A stretch of 64,000 bases of DNA, from NCBI RefSeq assembly GCF_025398175.1, contig NZ_CP099734.1, forward strand, positions 3,100,001-3,164,000, written 5' to 3'. This document shows, one piece after another, positions 38,329-48,589 of the stretch (positions are counted from its first letter, which is position 1; each line of letters opens with the position of its first letter). The position numbers and the translations under genes were made by a program. The notes beneath the pieces were generated by a model, which saw only the letters and a program-made list of their open reading frames with translations, made no database searches and had not been told where the DNA came from. Source of the stretch: Photobacterium sp. TY1-4 (GTDB lineage: Bacteria > Pseudomonadota > Gammaproteobacteria > Enterobacterales > Vibrionaceae).

Positions 38329-39132
38329 CTACTGACTCAACAGGAAGGTAATCAGACCGACGCCGAGCAACAGGCGGTAAATCACAAACGGCAGCATCCC
38401 CAGCCGGGTGACCAGCTTGAGGAACACATGAATACAGGCATAGGCACTGACGAAGGAAACCGCCAGACCAATCCCCAAACCACCGAACTCAATCGGTGCG
38501 CCGCTGGTGACCAGCTTCATTCCCAGGTAGCTGCCGGCCAGCACAATCACCGGGATCGACATCAGAAACGAGAATCGCGCAGCTGCTTCACGGGTAAAGC
38601 CCAGGTGCAGGGCTGCGGTCATGGTTGCGCCGGAGCGGGAGGTGCCCGGGATCATCGCCGCCGCCTGCGCCAGACCGATAAACAGCGAGCTTTTCCAGTT
38701 CGCCTGATATTCATCGTCCTGCTGGGTCGCCCGGCGGTCGACCCACCACAGCAACAGACCGAAAATAATCGTCGTCGCGGCAATCACCCAGGCCGAGCGC
38801 AGGTAAAGCTCAATAATATCTTTCATGAAAAAGCCGAACACACAGGCCGGGATCGTCGCCAGCACGATCATCCATGCCAGCTTGGCTTCGCCGCAACGGC
38901 GGCCGTTGAAAATCGAACCGAGCCAGGCGCCGAGCAGGGTGGTAACTTCCTTGCGGAAATACAACACGACGGCCGCCAGGGTCCCGAGGTGAACCGCAAC
39001 ATCAAACGCCAGTCCCTGATCGGCCCAGCCGAAGATTTGCGACGGCAAAATCAGGTGGGCGGAGCTGGAGATCGGCAAAAATTCGGTCAGTCCCTGGATC
39101 AGGGCCAACGCAAAGGCTTCAAAATGACTCAT
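38329..39132 (-). CDS. uppP: Undecaprenyl-diphosphatase (BacA)
   Basis: 267 residues, about 8 membrane segments. Recycles the undecaprenyl carrier for peptidoglycan and LPS. Catalytic motifs [14 protein letters not shown] and [10 protein letters not shown] are visible. ATG 39132 starts exactly at the family N-terminus; the frame continues upstream to 39168 without support. 20 bp downstream of folK. Confidence 0.97.
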   Translation of the reverse strand: MSHFEAFALALIQGLTEFLPISSSAHLILPSQIFGWADQGLAFDVAVHLGTLAAVVLYFRKEVTTLLGAWLGSIFNGRRCGEAKLAWMIVLATIPACVFGFFMKDIIELYLRSAWVIAATTIIFGLLLWWVDRRATQQDDEYQANWKSSLFIGLAQAAAMIPGTSRSGATMTAALHLGFTREAAARFSFLMSIPVIVLAGSYLGMKLVTSGAPIEFGGLGIGLAVSFVSAYACIHVFLKLVTRLGMLPFVIYRLLLGVGLITFLLSQ

Positions 39133-39152
39133 GGCTTCTATTCTTTCTATCC

Positions 39153-39638
39153 TTAACTGACGGCACACTCAACCGGCCACAAGGCCTGCGAGTGCTCAAA
39201 CCCTTGCCATACCTGGGCAATGGTCCGGCCATCGCCCGGGATCACCAGATCCGGAGACAGCGCCATCATGGGCAATAACACAAATGCAAATTTAAACAGA
39301 TCCGCGCGGGGCAACACCGGTCCGGTCGGCCGTACTTCGTCGCCAAACAACAGAATATCGAGATCCAGCGTGCGATCCTGATTCTTCCGCGCATCCGGCG
39401 CGCGCCCGTATTTCAGCTCCAGCTGCTTCAGGGTCTGCTGCAGCATCGAAAGCGACAGGGGCGTTTGAAAGACAACAACACAGTTGTAAAAGTTCGGTCC
39501 GTGAAAGCCAACCGGCTCCGCTTCATACAGCGGCGACACCCGGCACTCGCTGCCGAGTCGCTTCAGCTCCTGGATCGCAGCCCGGATATGATATTCGCGC
39601 TCAATGTTCGATCCCAGGCTGATATAGGCCGTGGTCAC
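39153..39638 (-). CDS. folK: 2-amino-4-hydroxy-6-hydroxymethyldihydropteridine pyrophosphokinase
   Basis: 161 residues. Pyrophosphorylates the pterin in folate synthesis. [11 protein letters not shown] at the N-terminus and [16 protein letters not shown] (the HPPK signature) are present. Start is GTG, overlapping the folB stop by four bases (GTGA), so the two are translationally coupled. Confidence 0.96.
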   Translation of the reverse strand: MTTAYISLGSNIEREYHIRAAIQELKRLGSECRVSPLYEAEPVGFHGPNFYNCVVVFQTPLSLSMLQQTLKQLELKYGRAPDARKNQDRTLDLDILLFGDEVRPTGPVLPRADLFKFAFVLLPMMALSPDLVIPGDGRTIAQVWQGFEHSQALWPVECAVS

Positions 39639-39988
39639 TTACTGCCTCGTTCAATCAGCACCCCGACCCCGCGGGCATTGGCGACCGCACCCGGCTTGGT
39701 GACCCGAACCCGGATCCAAGGCACCGAAAATTGCGTCATGATGAGCGTCGCCACTTCCTCGGCGACCCGCTCAACCAGCAGGAACCGGCCGTTCTGGATG
39801 TGCTCGGTCACCGCCGTACTGACAGCCGCATAGTCTAAGGCATAGGCCACATCATCGCTGTCGGCGGCGGGGCGGTTGTCGTGCGCCATTTCCAAATCCA
39901 GCACGAGTTTCTGCTTGATGGTCTGCTCCCAGTCATACACACCAATCGTGGCGATGACTTCGAGATGTTCGATAAATACTGAATCCAT
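39635..39988 (-). CDS. folB: Dihydroneopterin aldolase
   Basis: 117 residues. Cleaves dihydroneopterin; the step before FolK. MDSVFIEHLEVIATIGVYDWE with the substrate Glu, and the conserved Lys in RVRVTKPGAVANA-R. ATG 39988 is chosen over an upstream TTG. First gene of a folB-folK-uppP unit, divergent from plsY. Confidence 0.95.
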   Translation of the reverse strand: MDSVFIEHLEVIATIGVYDWEQTIKQKLVLDLEMAHDNRPAADSDDVAYALDYAAVSTAVTEHIQNGRFLLVERVAEEVATLIMTQFSVPWIRVRVTKPGAVANARGVGVLIERGSK

Positions 39989-40210
39989 GTTCAATCGCTA
40001 ATTTTGTTAGAGGTCGGATACCTAATTTGAGCAAAAACGCGTATTATCAGGGCGTAATCGTCAAAATTAATGACTTTCATTCCTTGCTCGGCCAAGCCTG
40101 TGAGCCGGATGTGCAAAGCACTATACCACACACAGTGTGCCAAAGCGGAATGTAAAGTCAGGGGTCGTACCGGAATGCGGCCTTGTGTCCACCAGCAGTT
40201 GGAATTTTGC

Positions 40211-40834
40211 ATGACACCACTCGCGCTTCTGATCATTATCGCCGCCTATCTGCTTGGCTCCGTGTCGAGCGCCGTCCTGATTTGCCGGCTGTTCAGGCTA
40301 CCGGATCCCCGCGATTACGGCTCCGGAAATCCGGGAGCAACCAATGTCCTGCGCCTCGGCGGACGCGGCGCGGCCGCGCTGGTGCTGCTGTGCGATATGC
40401 TCAAAGGGATGCTGCCGGTGTGGCTGAGCTACTTTATCGGGATCAACCCCTTCCTGCTCGGGGTCATCGGGATTGCCGCCTGTCTCGGGCATATTTACCC
40501 GATCTTCTTTCATTTCCGCGGCGGGAAAGGTGTGGCGACAGCACTCGGTGCCCTGGCCCCCATTGGCTGGGATCTCAGCGGGATGCTCATCGGAACCTGG
40601 CTGCTGACGGTGCTGATCTCGGGCTATTCCTCCCTCGGCGCACTGGTCACCGCACTGGCGGCGCCCTTCTTTACCTGGCTGATCAAGCCCGAGTACACCA
40701 TGCCGGTGTCGATGCTGGCCTGCCTGATCCTCTTCCGTCACCACGACAACATCCGCCGCCTGAGTGAAGGCAAAGAGCACAAGATTTGGAATAAATTCGG
40801 CCGCAACAGCAAGCAACCCGGCAACCATTCATAA
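40211..40834 (+). CDS. plsY: Acyl-phosphate glycerol-3-phosphate acyltransferase PlsY
   Basis: 207 residues, about 5 membrane segments. Transfers acyl from acyl-phosphate to glycerol 3-phosphate. Motifs [34 protein letters not shown] and [19 protein letters not shown] ending are visible. ATG 40211 gives a family-like N-terminus; the frame is open 47 codons further upstream without support. RBS is weak (TTGGAA). Gap between folB and plsY is about 220 bp. Confidence 0.95.
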   Translation: MTPLALLIIIAAYLLGSVSSAVLICRLFRLPDPRDYGSGNPGATNVLRLGGRGAAALVLLCDMLKGMLPVWLSYFIGINPFLLGVIGIAACLGHIYPIFFHFRGGKGVATALGALAPIGWDLSGMLIGTWLLTVLISGYSSLGALVTALAAPFFTWLIKPEYTMPVSMLACLILFRHHDNIRRLSEGKEHKIWNKFGRNSKQPGNHS

Positions 40835-40912
40835 CATGCGATGCCTTCAACATCGCCGCCCTGGTCCCGGCTGCCTGCTGCGGCGGCCGTATAAAGTAAA
40901 TGCTGCGGATTA

Positions 40913-41932
40913 TTAGCCGTTGATCGGCTTGAGGGTGTCGATCGGCCAGCGCGGATAGGCCTTCACGCCCAGATCCATGATTTCCTGGTTTTTCAGGCGC
41001 TGCATCCCGGCATAGGCAATCATCGCGCCATTATCGGTACAAAACTCCGTCCGCGGATAGAACACTTCACCGTTCATCTTCGCCATCATGGCTTCCAGCT
41101 GCGCACGCAGGTGCTTGTTGGCACTCACGCCACCGGCAATGACCAGGCGCTTGAAGCCGGTTTGCTTCAGGGCGCGCTTACATTTAATCGCCAGGGTATC
41201 GACCACGGCATCCTGAAACGCGTAGGCAATATCGGCCCGGGTCTGATCATCATCGCCGTTGGCACGGATGGTGTTGGCGGCAAAGGTTTTCAGACCGGAG
41301 AAGCTGAAATCCAGCCCCGGACGGTCAGTCATCGGACGCGGGAAGGTAAAGCGCCCCGGCGTACCTTGCTCGGCCAGCCGTGACAGCAGCGGGCCACCCG
41401 GATAATCCAGCCCCATCAGCTTGGCGGTTTTATCAAACGCTTCACCGGCGGCATCATCGATCGACTCACCCAGGATCTGGTATTCACCAATCCCGCGCAC
41501 TTCCACCATCATGGTATGACCGCCGGAGACCAGCAGCGCGACAAACGGAAATTCCGGCGGATTGTCTTCCAGCATCGGGGCCAGCAGGTGGCCTTCCATA
41601 TGGTGCACCGCCACGGCCGGCAGATCCCATGCGTATGCCAGGCTGCGACCAATCGTCGCCCCGACCAGCAGCGCGCCCACCAGGCCCGGGCCGGCAGTAT
41701 AGGCCACGCCATCCAGGTCTGCCGGGGTCAGGCCGGCATCGGCCAACGCCTGTTTGATCAGCGGAATAGTTTTCTTCACATGATCCCGTGAAGCCAGCTC
41801 GGGCACCACGCCGCCATAGTCAGCATGCAGCTTAACCTGACTGTAAAGCTCATGAGCCAAAAGGCCTTTTTCATCATCGAAAATAGCAACGCCTGTTTCG
41901 TCACAGGAGGTTTCGATGCCCAGTATACGCAT
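40913..41932 (-). CDS. tsaD: tRNA threonylcarbamoyladenosine synthase subunit TsaD
   Basis: 339 residues. Catalytic subunit of the t6A37 tRNA modification complex. ASKHA fold with metal-binding [21 protein letters not shown] at the N-terminus, [10 protein letters not shown] and [10 protein letters not shown]. Divergent from rpsU, as in E. coli. Confidence 0.98.
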   Translation of the reverse strand: MRILGIETSCDETGVAIFDDEKGLLAHELYSQVKLHADYGGVVPELASRDHVKKTIPLIKQALADAGLTPADLDGVAYTAGPGLVGALLVGATIGRSLAYAWDLPAVAVHHMEGHLLAPMLEDNPPEFPFVALLVSGGHTMMVEVRGIGEYQILGESIDDAAGEAFDKTAKLMGLDYPGGPLLSRLAEQGTPGRFTFPRPMTDRPGLDFSFSGLKTFAANTIRANGDDDQTRADIAYAFQDAVVDTLAIKCKRALKQTGFKRLVIAGGVSANKHLRAQLEAMMAKMNGEVFYPRTEFCTDNGAMIAYAGMQRLKNQEIMDLGVKAYPRWPIDTLKPING

Positions 41933-42013
41933 AACAACCTCTATACTTATGGTAATCGGGGAGCAATACTACCGTCGTTGACAGAAATTAACCAGTTCGG
42001 GGTTGCAGAATGC

Positions 42014-42043
42014 TTTACAAATGCCCCCGGATCAGATTAGAAT
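42014..42043 (+). promoter_or_regulatory. Possible rpsU operon promoter
   Basis: TTTACA (42014-42019), 18-bp spacer, TAGAAT (42038-42043), about 70 bp before rpsU. No LexA box was seen here. Confidence 0.5.
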
Positions 42044-42115
42044 TTCGCACCATTTTTAATCAGCTGACACTTTTGAACGTCAGCGTTAACCGAATCACTC
42101 TGAGGTGAGTATTAC

Positions 42116-42331
42116 ATGCCAGTAATCAAAGTACGTGAAAACGAACCGTTTGACGTAGCACTACGTCGTTTCAAGCGCTCTTGCGAAAAAGCAGGTATCC
42201 TTTCTGAAGTTCGTCGTCGTGAGCACTTCGAAAAGCCGACAACTGTACGTAAGCGCGCTAAAGCAGCGGCTGTTAAGCGTCACCTGAAGAAATTGGCTCG
42301 CGAAAACGCGCGTCGCGTTCGTCTGTACTAA
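42116..42331 (+). CDS. rpsU: 30S ribosomal protein S21
   Basis: 71 residues, small basic protein beginning [27 protein letters not shown] and ending [18 protein letters not shown], identical in layout to E. coli S21. RBS GAGGTGAG precedes the ATG. First gene of the macromolecular-synthesis operon. Confidence 0.99.
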   Translation: MPVIKVRENEPFDVALRRFKRSCEKAGILSEVRRREHFEKPTTVRKRAKAAAVKRHLKKLARENARRVRLY

Positions 42332-42359
42332 TCGTCCCGATTAACAGAAGGAACGTGTT

Positions 42360-42803
42360 ATGACTCTGATTGAACGTCTGAAAGACGAACAAAAAACGGC
42401 GATGAAGGCGAAGGACAAACCTCGCCTTGGTACCATCCGTCTTGCTCTGGCTGCCGTCAAGCAACGTGAAGTTGACGAAAAGATCACGCTTTCCGATGAC
42501 GACGTGCTGGCAGTCCTGACCAAGATGGTCAAGCAACGCCGTGATTCTGTAGCTCAATACGAAGCTGCAGGACGCCAGGATCTTGCTGATGTCGAGCTTG
42601 CTGAAATTAAAGTACTGGAAGAGTTTATGCCACAACCGCTGAGCGAAGACGAAGTCGTTGCTCTGCTGGATGCGACCATTGCTGAAACCGGTGCTGCCAG
42701 CATGCAGGACATGGGCAAACTGATGGCGGTGCTGAAGCCTCAGGTTCAGGGTCGTGCCGATATGGGGAAAGTTAGCCAGCTCGTGAAAGCGAAACTCGGC
42801 TAA
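42360..42803 (+). CDS. yqeY: GatB/YqeY domain protein
   Basis: 147 residues. YqeY-type protein, resembling the tRNA-binding C-terminal domain of GatB (AELAEIKVLEEFMPQPLSE-like EIKVLEEFMPQPLSEDEV, DMGKLMAVLKPQV). Function uncertain; may act in tRNA metabolism. It sits between rpsU and dnaG, a position common in vibrios but absent in E. coli. 28 bp after rpsU. Confidence 0.93.
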   Translation: MTLIERLKDEQKTAMKAKDKPRLGTIRLALAAVKQREVDEKITLSDDDVLAVLTKMVKQRRDSVAQYEAAGRQDLADVELAEIKVLEEFMPQPLSEDEVVALLDATIAETGAASMQDMGKLMAVLKPQVQGRADMGKVSQLVKAKLG

Positions 42804-42822
42804 AACTCACCCAATTCTGCAG

Positions 42823-42861
42823 CAAGCCGTGCTTTCCAAGTTGATTGGAGTGCGCGGCTTG
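42823..42861 (+). terminator. Long hairpin between yqeY and dnaG
   Basis: 17-bp imperfect stem (42823-42839 with 42845-42861; one mismatch, two wobbles), loop GTTGA, then GTTTGT. It lies in the position of the E. coli rpsU-dnaG internal terminator/processing element and likely reduces dnaG expression relative to rpsU. Confidence 0.6.
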
Positions 42862-42923
42862 TTTGTATTCAAGCGTCAGATTTTTTACACTCTTACTCCG
42901 TTTTCTCAGGTAACACACTCTCT

Positions 42924-44678
42924 ATGGCAGGAAGAATCCCTCGTTCTTTTATCGATGATCTGATCTCACGCCATGACATCGTGGACGTGGTTGATGCCCG
43001 AGTGAAGCTCAAAAAGCAGGGCAAGAACTTTGGTGCCTGCTGCCCTTTCCATAACGAGAAAACCCCCTCTTTTTCAGTCAGCCAGGAAAAACAGTTCTAT
43101 CACTGCTTCGGATGCGGCGCCCACGGCAATGTGCTCGACTTTGTGATGGAATTCGACCGGCTGGAATTTGTCGACGCAATTGAAGAGCTGGCCTCGCAGC
43201 TCGGGCTCGAAATCCCGCGCGAACAAGGCAGCGGCGGCGGCCAGTCCGGCACCCGCAGCAAAGAAAAACTCGGCCTGTACGAGATGATGGGCCAGATTGC
43301 CCAGTTCTACCAGTCCCAGCTCCGCACTCCGGACGGACAAACCGCCGTGGATTACCTCAAAGGCCGCGGCCTGTCCGGCGAAGTGGTGAAGAAGTTCGAC
43401 ATCGGTTTTATCCCGGACCAGTGGGATCTGGTCAGAAACCGCTTCGGCCGCGATCCCGAATCGCAAAAAGCCCTGGTCACCGCCGGGATGCTGATTGAAA
43501 ACGACAACGGTCGCCGCTACGACCGCTTTCGGGGCCGGGTCATGTTCCCAATCCATGATCGCCGCGGGCGGGTGATCGGTTTTGGCGGCCGGGTCCTGGG
43601 CGACGGTACCCCGAAATACCTCAACTCGCCGGAAACCCCGATCTTCCATAAAGGACGGGAGCTGTACGGGCTGTACGAGGTGCTACAGACCTACCGCGAG
43701 CCAGAGCAGCTGCTGGTGGTGGAAGGCTATATGGACGTGGTGGCCCTGGCCCAGTTCGGCGTTGATTACGCCGTGGCCTCACTCGGCACCTCGACCACCG
43801 GCGACCATATCCAGACCCTGTTTCGCCAGACCGGCACCGTGGTGTGCTGCTACGACGGCGACCGGGCCGGCCGGGATGCGGCCTGGCGGGCGATGGAGCA
43901 AGCCCTGCCGTACCTGACCGACGGCCGCCAGCTCAAGTTCATGTTCCTGCCCGACGGCGAGGACCCGGACACCTACATCCGCCAGTACGGTAAAGAAGGC
44001 TTCGAGGCACAGATCGAGCAGGCGATGTCGCTGTCGGAGTTTATGTTCAATTCCCTGGTCGCCCAGGTGGATATGAGCAGCCGGGAAGGCAAGGCCAAAC
44101 TCAAGACTCTGGCCAAGCCGCTGCTGGAAAAAGTCGCCGGAGAAACACTTCGTGAGTACCTGCTCAATACTTTGGGCTATAATTTAGGGTTGCCACCCGA
44201 TCAAATCCGGCTCGAGCTCAAGCGGGATGAAACCCAGCGACCTCAGCAGCAACAACAAAATATCAAACGCACCCCGATGCGGGACGTGATCGCCCTGCTG
44301 TTGCAGCACCCGGGCTTTGTCGACAGCCTGGCGTTTGAGATGGCGGCATTTGAAGGGATAGAGATCCCTGGACTAAATTTATTGATATCAATAGTTGATA
44401 AATGCCGGGCCAACCCCAATATCACTACAGGCCAGTTACTAGAGTCCTGGCGTGGCAGTAAGAACGAGCAAATGATGGCTCGCCTGGCAGCATGGGAACT
44501 CCCGCTGGCCAAGGACGAAGACAACACTCTAGATGTATTTTTAGACGCGATGGATAAAGTTATCGATCAGTGCGTCAAACAACAAATCGAAAAGTTGCAG
44601 GCTAAATCGAACACCGTCGGCTTATCAGTCGAAGAAAAGCGGGAATTGCAGTTACTGATACTCAACCGTCCCGGCTAA
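42924..44678 (+). CDS. dnaG: DNA primase
   Basis: 584 residues. Makes RNA primers at the replication fork. N-terminal zinc-binding domain (CCPFHNEKTPSF ... HCFGCGAHGN), RNA polymerase core and TOPRIM (VVEGYMDVVALAQFGV, YDGDRAGRDA), and a C-terminal helicase-binding domain. Start ATG follows a weak RBS, consistent with its known low expression. Confidence 0.98.
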   Translation: MAGRIPRSFIDDLISRHDIVDVVDARVKLKKQGKNFGACCPFHNEKTPSFSVSQEKQFYHCFGCGAHGNVLDFVMEFDRLEFVDAIEELASQLGLEIPREQGSGGGQSGTRSKEKLGLYEMMGQIAQFYQSQLRTPDGQTAVDYLKGRGLSGEVVKKFDIGFIPDQWDLVRNRFGRDPESQKALVTAGMLIENDNGRRYDRFRGRVMFPIHDRRGRVIGFGGRVLGDGTPKYLNSPETPIFHKGRELYGLYEVLQTYREPEQLLVVEGYMDVVALAQFGVDYAVASLGTSTTGDHIQTLFRQTGTVVCCYDGDRAGRDAAWRAMEQALPYLTDGRQLKFMFLPDGEDPDTYIRQYGKEGFEAQIEQAMSLSEFMFNSLVAQVDMSSREGKAKLKTLAKPLLEKVAGETLREYLLNTLGYNLGLPPDQIRLELKRDETQRPQQQQQNIKRTPMRDVIALLLQHPGFVDSLAFEMAAFEGIEIPGLNLLISIVDKCRANPNITTGQLLESWRGSKNEQMMARLAAWELPLAKDEDNTLDVFLDAMDKVIDQCVKQQIEKLQAKSNTVGLSVEEKRELQLLILNRPG

Positions 44679-44770
44679 TTTATAGTCAACAATTGGAAAG
44701 TTTGTTATATTAACAGGTTTGCATCTCTGCATACTAAACTCTCACTCAGACCCGAAGTTGGATATCGTCT

Positions 44771-46612
44771 ATGGAGCAAAATCCGCAGTCTCAGCTGAAG
44801 TTACTTGTCGCAAAAGGCAAAGAACAAGGCTATCTGACCTACGCCGAAGTAAATGACCACTTACCGGAAGACATCGTTGATTCCGATCAGGTGGAAGACA
44901 TTATTCAGATGATTAATGACATGGGTATTAAGGTGGTGGAAACCGCCCCTGATGCCGATGATCTGATGATGACTGAAGATAATGCAGACGAAGATGCGAT
45001 TGAAGCCGCTGCCCAGGCGCTTTCCAGTGTTGAGAGCGAAATTGGCCGTACCACGGACCCGGTTCGCATGTACATGCGTGAAATGGGGACCGTTGAGCTG
45101 CTGACGCGCGAAGGCGAAATCGACATCGCGAAACGTATTGAAGATGGGATTAACCAGGTTCAGTGCTCCGTGGCCGAGTACCCGACTGCCATCGCTCACC
45201 TGCTTGAACAGTTCGATAAAGTAGAAGCGGACGAGCTGCGCCTGACCGACATTATCTCAGGCTTCGTGGATCCGAACGAAGAAGAAACCTCAGCGCCGAC
45301 CGCGACCCACATTGGCTCAGAACTCAGTGAAGCCGATCTGGAAGACGAAGACAAAGATCTCGAAGACGACAGCGACGACGAAGAAGAAGAAGAAGATTCA
45401 GGTATCGATCCGGAAGTGGCGCGCGAGAAGTTCGATGAGCTGCGTATCACTTACGAAAAAATGGCCCTGGCGATCAACACCTACGGCCGTAACGATGCCA
45501 AAACCGTGCAAGCGGTTGAAGAGCTGTCTGATGTCTTCAAGCAGTTCCGTCTGATCCCGAAACAGTTCGACAAACTGGTTGGCTCGCTACGCGACTCCAT
45601 GGATAAAGTGCGCACCAACGAGCGCCTGATCATGCGCATGTGTGTCGACAACAGCAAAATGCCGAAGAAAACCTTCGTCACCCTGTTTGCCGGCAACGAG
45701 TCCTCGAGTGAGTGGATCGACGAAGCGCTGAACTCGGGCAAGCCTTATGCTGAGCGCCTGAAAAATTACGAAGAAGAGCTGCGTCGCTGCTCGACCAAGC
45801 TCCGTATTCTGGAAGAAGAAACCGGACTGTCGGTTGAGCGGATCAAAGACATCAGCCGCCGCATGTCGATTGGTGAAGCCAAAGCTCGCCGTGCGAAGAA
45901 AGAGATGGTTGAGGCCAACCTGCGTCTGGTTATTTCGATTGCCAAGAAATACACCAACCGCGGCCTGCAGTTCCTGGATCTGATCCAGGAAGGGAACATC
46001 GGCCTGATGAAAGCGGTTGATAAGTTCGAATACCGTCGTGGTTACAAGTTCTCGACCTACGCCACCTGGTGGATCCGTCAGGCGATCACCCGTTCGATTG
46101 CCGACCAGGCCCGGACCATCCGGATTCCGGTTCACATGATCGAGACCATCAACAAACTGAACCGCATCTCACGTCAGATGCTGCAGGAAATGGGCCGTGA
46201 GCCGCTGCCGGAAGAGCTGGCCGAGCGCATGCAAATGCCAGAAGACAAAATCCGTAAGGTACTGAAGATTGCCAAAGAGCCAATCTCGATGGAAACCCCA
46301 ATCGGTGATGATGAAGATTCACATCTGGGCGACTTCATTGAAGATACCACGCTTCAGCTGCCAATGGACGCCGCCACGGCAACCAACCTGCGCATGGCGA
46401 CCAACGAAGTACTGGCTGGCCTGACGCCGCGTGAAGCGAAAGTCCTGCGGATGCGTTTCGGGATTGACATGAACACCGACCATACGCTGGAAGAAGTGGG
46501 TAAGCAGTTTGACGTCACCCGTGAACGGATCCGTCAGATTGAAGCCAAAGCCCTGCGTAAACTGCGCCACCCAAGCCGTTCCGACGTGCTGCGCAGCTTC
46601 CTGGACGAGTAA
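44771..46612 (+). CDS. rpoD: RNA polymerase sigma factor RpoD (sigma-70)
   Basis: 613 residues. Housekeeping sigma. Region 1.1 at the N-terminus, region 1.2 ([21 protein letters not shown]), acidic stretch at about 195-215 within the non-conserved region, region 2 ([29 protein letters not shown], shortened here) and region 4.2 helix-turn-helix ([19 protein letters not shown]). Last gene of the MMS operon with a strong terminator after it. Confidence 0.98.
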   Translation: MEQNPQSQLKLLVAKGKEQGYLTYAEVNDHLPEDIVDSDQVEDIIQMINDMGIKVVETAPDADDLMMTEDNADEDAIEAAAQALSSVESEIGRTTDPVRMYMREMGTVELLTREGEIDIAKRIEDGINQVQCSVAEYPTAIAHLLEQFDKVEADELRLTDIISGFVDPNEEETSAPTATHIGSELSEADLEDEDKDLEDDSDDEEEEEDSGIDPEVAREKFDELRITYEKMALAINTYGRNDAKTVQAVEELSDVFKQFRLIPKQFDKLVGSLRDSMDKVRTNERLIMRMCVDNSKMPKKTFVTLFAGNESSSEWIDEALNSGKPYAERLKNYEEELRRCSTKLRILEEETGLSVERIKDISRRMSIGEAKARRAKKEMVEANLRLVISIAKKYTNRGLQFLDLIQEGNIGLMKAVDKFEYRRGYKFSTYATWWIRQAITRSIADQARTIRIPVHMIETINKLNRISRQMLQEMGREPLPEELAERMQMPEDKIRKVLKIAKEPISMETPIGDDEDSHLGDFIEDTTLQLPMDAATATNLRMATNEVLAGLTPREAKVLRMRFGIDMNTDHTLEEVGKQFDVTRERIRQIEAKALRKLRHPSRSDVLRSFLDE

Positions 46613-46626
46613 GCAACACCCACACC

Positions 46627-46654
46627 AAAAAACGGGCCACTGGCCCGTTTTTTT
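46627..46654 (+). terminator. Terminator after rpoD
   Basis: AAAAAACGGGCC (46627-46638) / GGCCCGTTTTTTT (46642-46654), 3-nt loop. Confidence 0.92.
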
Positions 46655-46759
46655 ATACCCGCGCATCACGAAAAAATTCAATCACTTACATCATCCCCTT
46701 CCCCGCCAGCACCGGTCCCTAACTGCCGAAAAAGCAAGCAAAACAACCACTTTATTCGC

Positions 46760-46788
46760 TAGACAAGATCAGATGCATCCCATATAAT
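46760..46788 (+). promoter_or_regulatory. Promoter of the tRNA-Ile2 gene
   Basis: TAGACA (46760-46765), 17-bp spacer, perfect TATAAT (46783-46788), 11 bp before the tRNA. Confidence 0.75.
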
Positions 46789-46799
46789 TTCACCCGCTT

Positions 46800-46875
46800 G
46801 GCCCCTTAGCTCAGTGGTTAGAGCAGGCGACTCATAATCGCTTGGTCGACAGTTCAAGTCTGTCAGGGGCCACCA
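46800..46875 (+). tRNA. ileX: tRNA-Ile2 (anticodon CAU, lysidine-modified)
   Basis: 76 nt with encoded CCA. Acceptor stem GGCCCCT/AGGGGCC, anticodon loop CTCATAA with CAT at 46833-46835. Although CAT would read Met, the body matches E. coli ileX almost completely except the T arm, and ileX also lies just after rpoD in E. coli. TilS would convert C34 to lysidine so that it reads AUA. Confidence 0.93.
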
Positions 46876-46883
46876 AATTCCAG

Positions 46884-46915
46884 AAGGCTTATGGAGAAAT
46901 CCATGAGCCTTTTTT
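46884..46915 (+). terminator. Terminator after tRNA-Ile2
   Basis: AAGGCTTATGGA (46884-46895) / TCCATGAGCCTT (46900-46911), GAAA loop, T6. One wobble pair. Confidence 0.88.
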
Positions 46916-47255
46916 CGTGTTCCCTGATGGCGGTTGTTCACCACCAATTCTCACTCCCCCAACCCACTGTCACAACGACACTTTCGTGTCGAATTCACAC
47001 ACTTTTTGCATGTCAATTAGACAGCAGTTTTTTGCTACATAGGCGAGAAGCCGCGATCTATCAAGTAATCATTTAGTGGCATACTCCTTGCTGTAGTCCT
47101 TTTGCTTACCTTTGTTGATGCCGACAAGCATAAGTACAGGATATTTGAGACAAAGAGCATGCTGATATTCCACCGAATAGCAAAGCTGCCACATTCTGTA
47201 CCACCCTATAACCCATGCCGGCATTTTGATGATCCTTACAATGGAGTCCGTGACT
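46916..47255. other. Intergenic region upstream of nirK
   Basis: About 340 bp with no credible gene. It should contain the nirK promoter. TTGATGCCGACAAG (47115-47128) has only one intact FNR half-site. No convincing NsrR box was found by eye. Confidence 0.4.
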
Positions 47256-48431
47256 ATGTCTGAACAAATCGCTACTCGCCCGGAACAACTCGAAAGTGCC
47301 ACCCGCCGTGATTTCTTTAAAGGCGCGACCGCCGCGGCCGTCGGGGCTGCTACCATTGCCGCATTTGGCAGCGTGTCGGCCCAGGCGTCATCCTCGGCAG
47401 CCTTCAAGCCTATTCCGAATGTCGACATCGCGTCTTTACAGCGTGTGAAGCAAAAACTGGTCCAGCCGCCGTTTGTTCCGGAACATGATCAGGTGGCCAC
47501 CGGCAAGCCCAAAGTGATCGAAGTACGGATGGAAGTGGAAGAGAAGCTGATCGAAGTCGATCAGGGCGCCAAAATCTGGGCCTGTACCTTCAACGGCAGC
47601 GTGCCGGGTCCCCTCATTGTCTGCCACCAGGATGACTATATTGAACTGACGCTGGTCAACCCGGCCACCAACCAGCTGCAACACAACATCGATTTCCACG
47701 CCAGTACCGGTGCAATGGGCGGCGGTGCGCTGACCGAAATTATGCCCGGCGAAGAAGTGGTGTTTCGCTTCCGCGCCACTAAGGCCGGTACCTTCGTCTA
47801 TCACTGCGCTCCGGGCGGCCCGATGATCCCGTTCCATGTGGTCTCCGGGATGAACGGTGCCATCATGGTGCTACCGCGCGACGGCCTGAAAGATGAGAAC
47901 GGTAATCCCGTTCGCTACGATCACGCCTATTACGTCGGTGAGCAGGACTTCTACCTGCCGAAACACAGCAACGGCACCTATAAGCAATACGACACCATGA
48001 TGCATGGGATGGCCGATATGCTGGAAGTGATGAAAACCCTGACCCCGAGCCATGTGGTATTCAACGGTGCAGTCGGCGCCCTGACCGGCAAAAATGCGCT
48101 GAAGGCCAAAGTCGGCGAGTCGGTGCTGATCATTCACTCCCAGGCCAACCGTGATACCCGGCCTCACCTGATTGGAGGCCACGGGGATTTAGTCTGGACT
48201 GCCGGCTCCTTCACCGACCGCCCGTCCACCAACCTCGAAACCTGGCATATCCCTGGCGGTGCCGCGGCGGCAGCGCTGTATACGTTCCACCAGCCCGGTC
48301 TGTATGCCTATGTGAACCACAACCTGATCGAGGCCATTTTGCTCGGTGCCGCAGCGCACTTCCAGGTCGAGGGGGACTGGAACGATAACCTGATGACCCA
48401 GGTCCGCAAACCGGGGCCAATCACGGCATAA
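47256..48431 (+). CDS. nirK: Copper-containing nitrite reductase (NO-forming)
   Basis: 391 residues. Reduces nitrite to nitric oxide in the periplasm. Tat signal (TRRDFFKG at about 17-24, then a hydrophobic stretch and a SAQAS cleavage region). Two cupredoxin domains. Type 1 and type 2 copper ligands are visible in [15 protein letters not shown] and [12 protein letters not shown] 47256 is chosen because GGAG precedes it and the Tat motif is then N-terminal. No nor, nos or nirV gene is next to it in this window. Confidence 0.95.
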   Translation: MSEQIATRPEQLESATRRDFFKGATAAAVGAATIAAFGSVSAQASSSAAFKPIPNVDIASLQRVKQKLVQPPFVPEHDQVATGKPKVIEVRMEVEEKLIEVDQGAKIWACTFNGSVPGPLIVCHQDDYIELTLVNPATNQLQHNIDFHASTGAMGGGALTEIMPGEEVVFRFRATKAGTFVYHCAPGGPMIPFHVVSGMNGAIMVLPRDGLKDENGNPVRYDHAYYVGEQDFYLPKHSNGTYKQYDTMMHGMADMLEVMKTLTPSHVVFNGAVGALTGKNALKAKVGESVLIIHSQANRDTRPHLIGGHGDLVWTAGSFTDRPSTNLETWHIPGGAAAAALYTFHQPGLYAYVNHNLIEAILLGAAAHFQVEGDWNDNLMTQVRKPGPITA

Positions 48432-48495
48432 CCCAGCATAGCCTTCATTGAAAACCCACCCACCGGACCCAGGTTCCGGCGGCCAAGCGGACTAC

Positions 48496-48525
48496 AACAG
48501 GATTCAGGACGTCCTGAATCCTGTT
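48496..48525. terminator. 30-bp perfect palindrome after nirK
   Basis: 48496-48510 is exactly complementary to 48511-48525 (core CAGGACGTCCTG), followed by a short T-run. It lies 64 bp after nirK and 65 bp before the hydrolase gene. Probably the nirK terminator, though it could be a protein-binding site. Confidence 0.55.
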
Positions 48526-48589
48526 TCAGGTCTCTTAAAATCAATCACTTCGGATAATGGCCTCACATTCATCAACTCTGAGGTCAACC

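Noticed and set aside
38317..39156. 279-codon open frame on the plus strand opposite uppP
   Set aside because: Exactly covers uppP, which has clear catalytic motifs on the minus strand.
46800..46875. Reading the CAU-anticodon tRNA as elongator Met
   Set aside because: The body and genomic position match E. coli ileX, so the lysidine-modified Ile2 assignment is preferred.
47115..47128. Possible FNR/NnrR box upstream of nirK (TTGATGCCGACAAG)
   Set aside because: Only one half-site is intact; the second has three mismatches to ATCAA.
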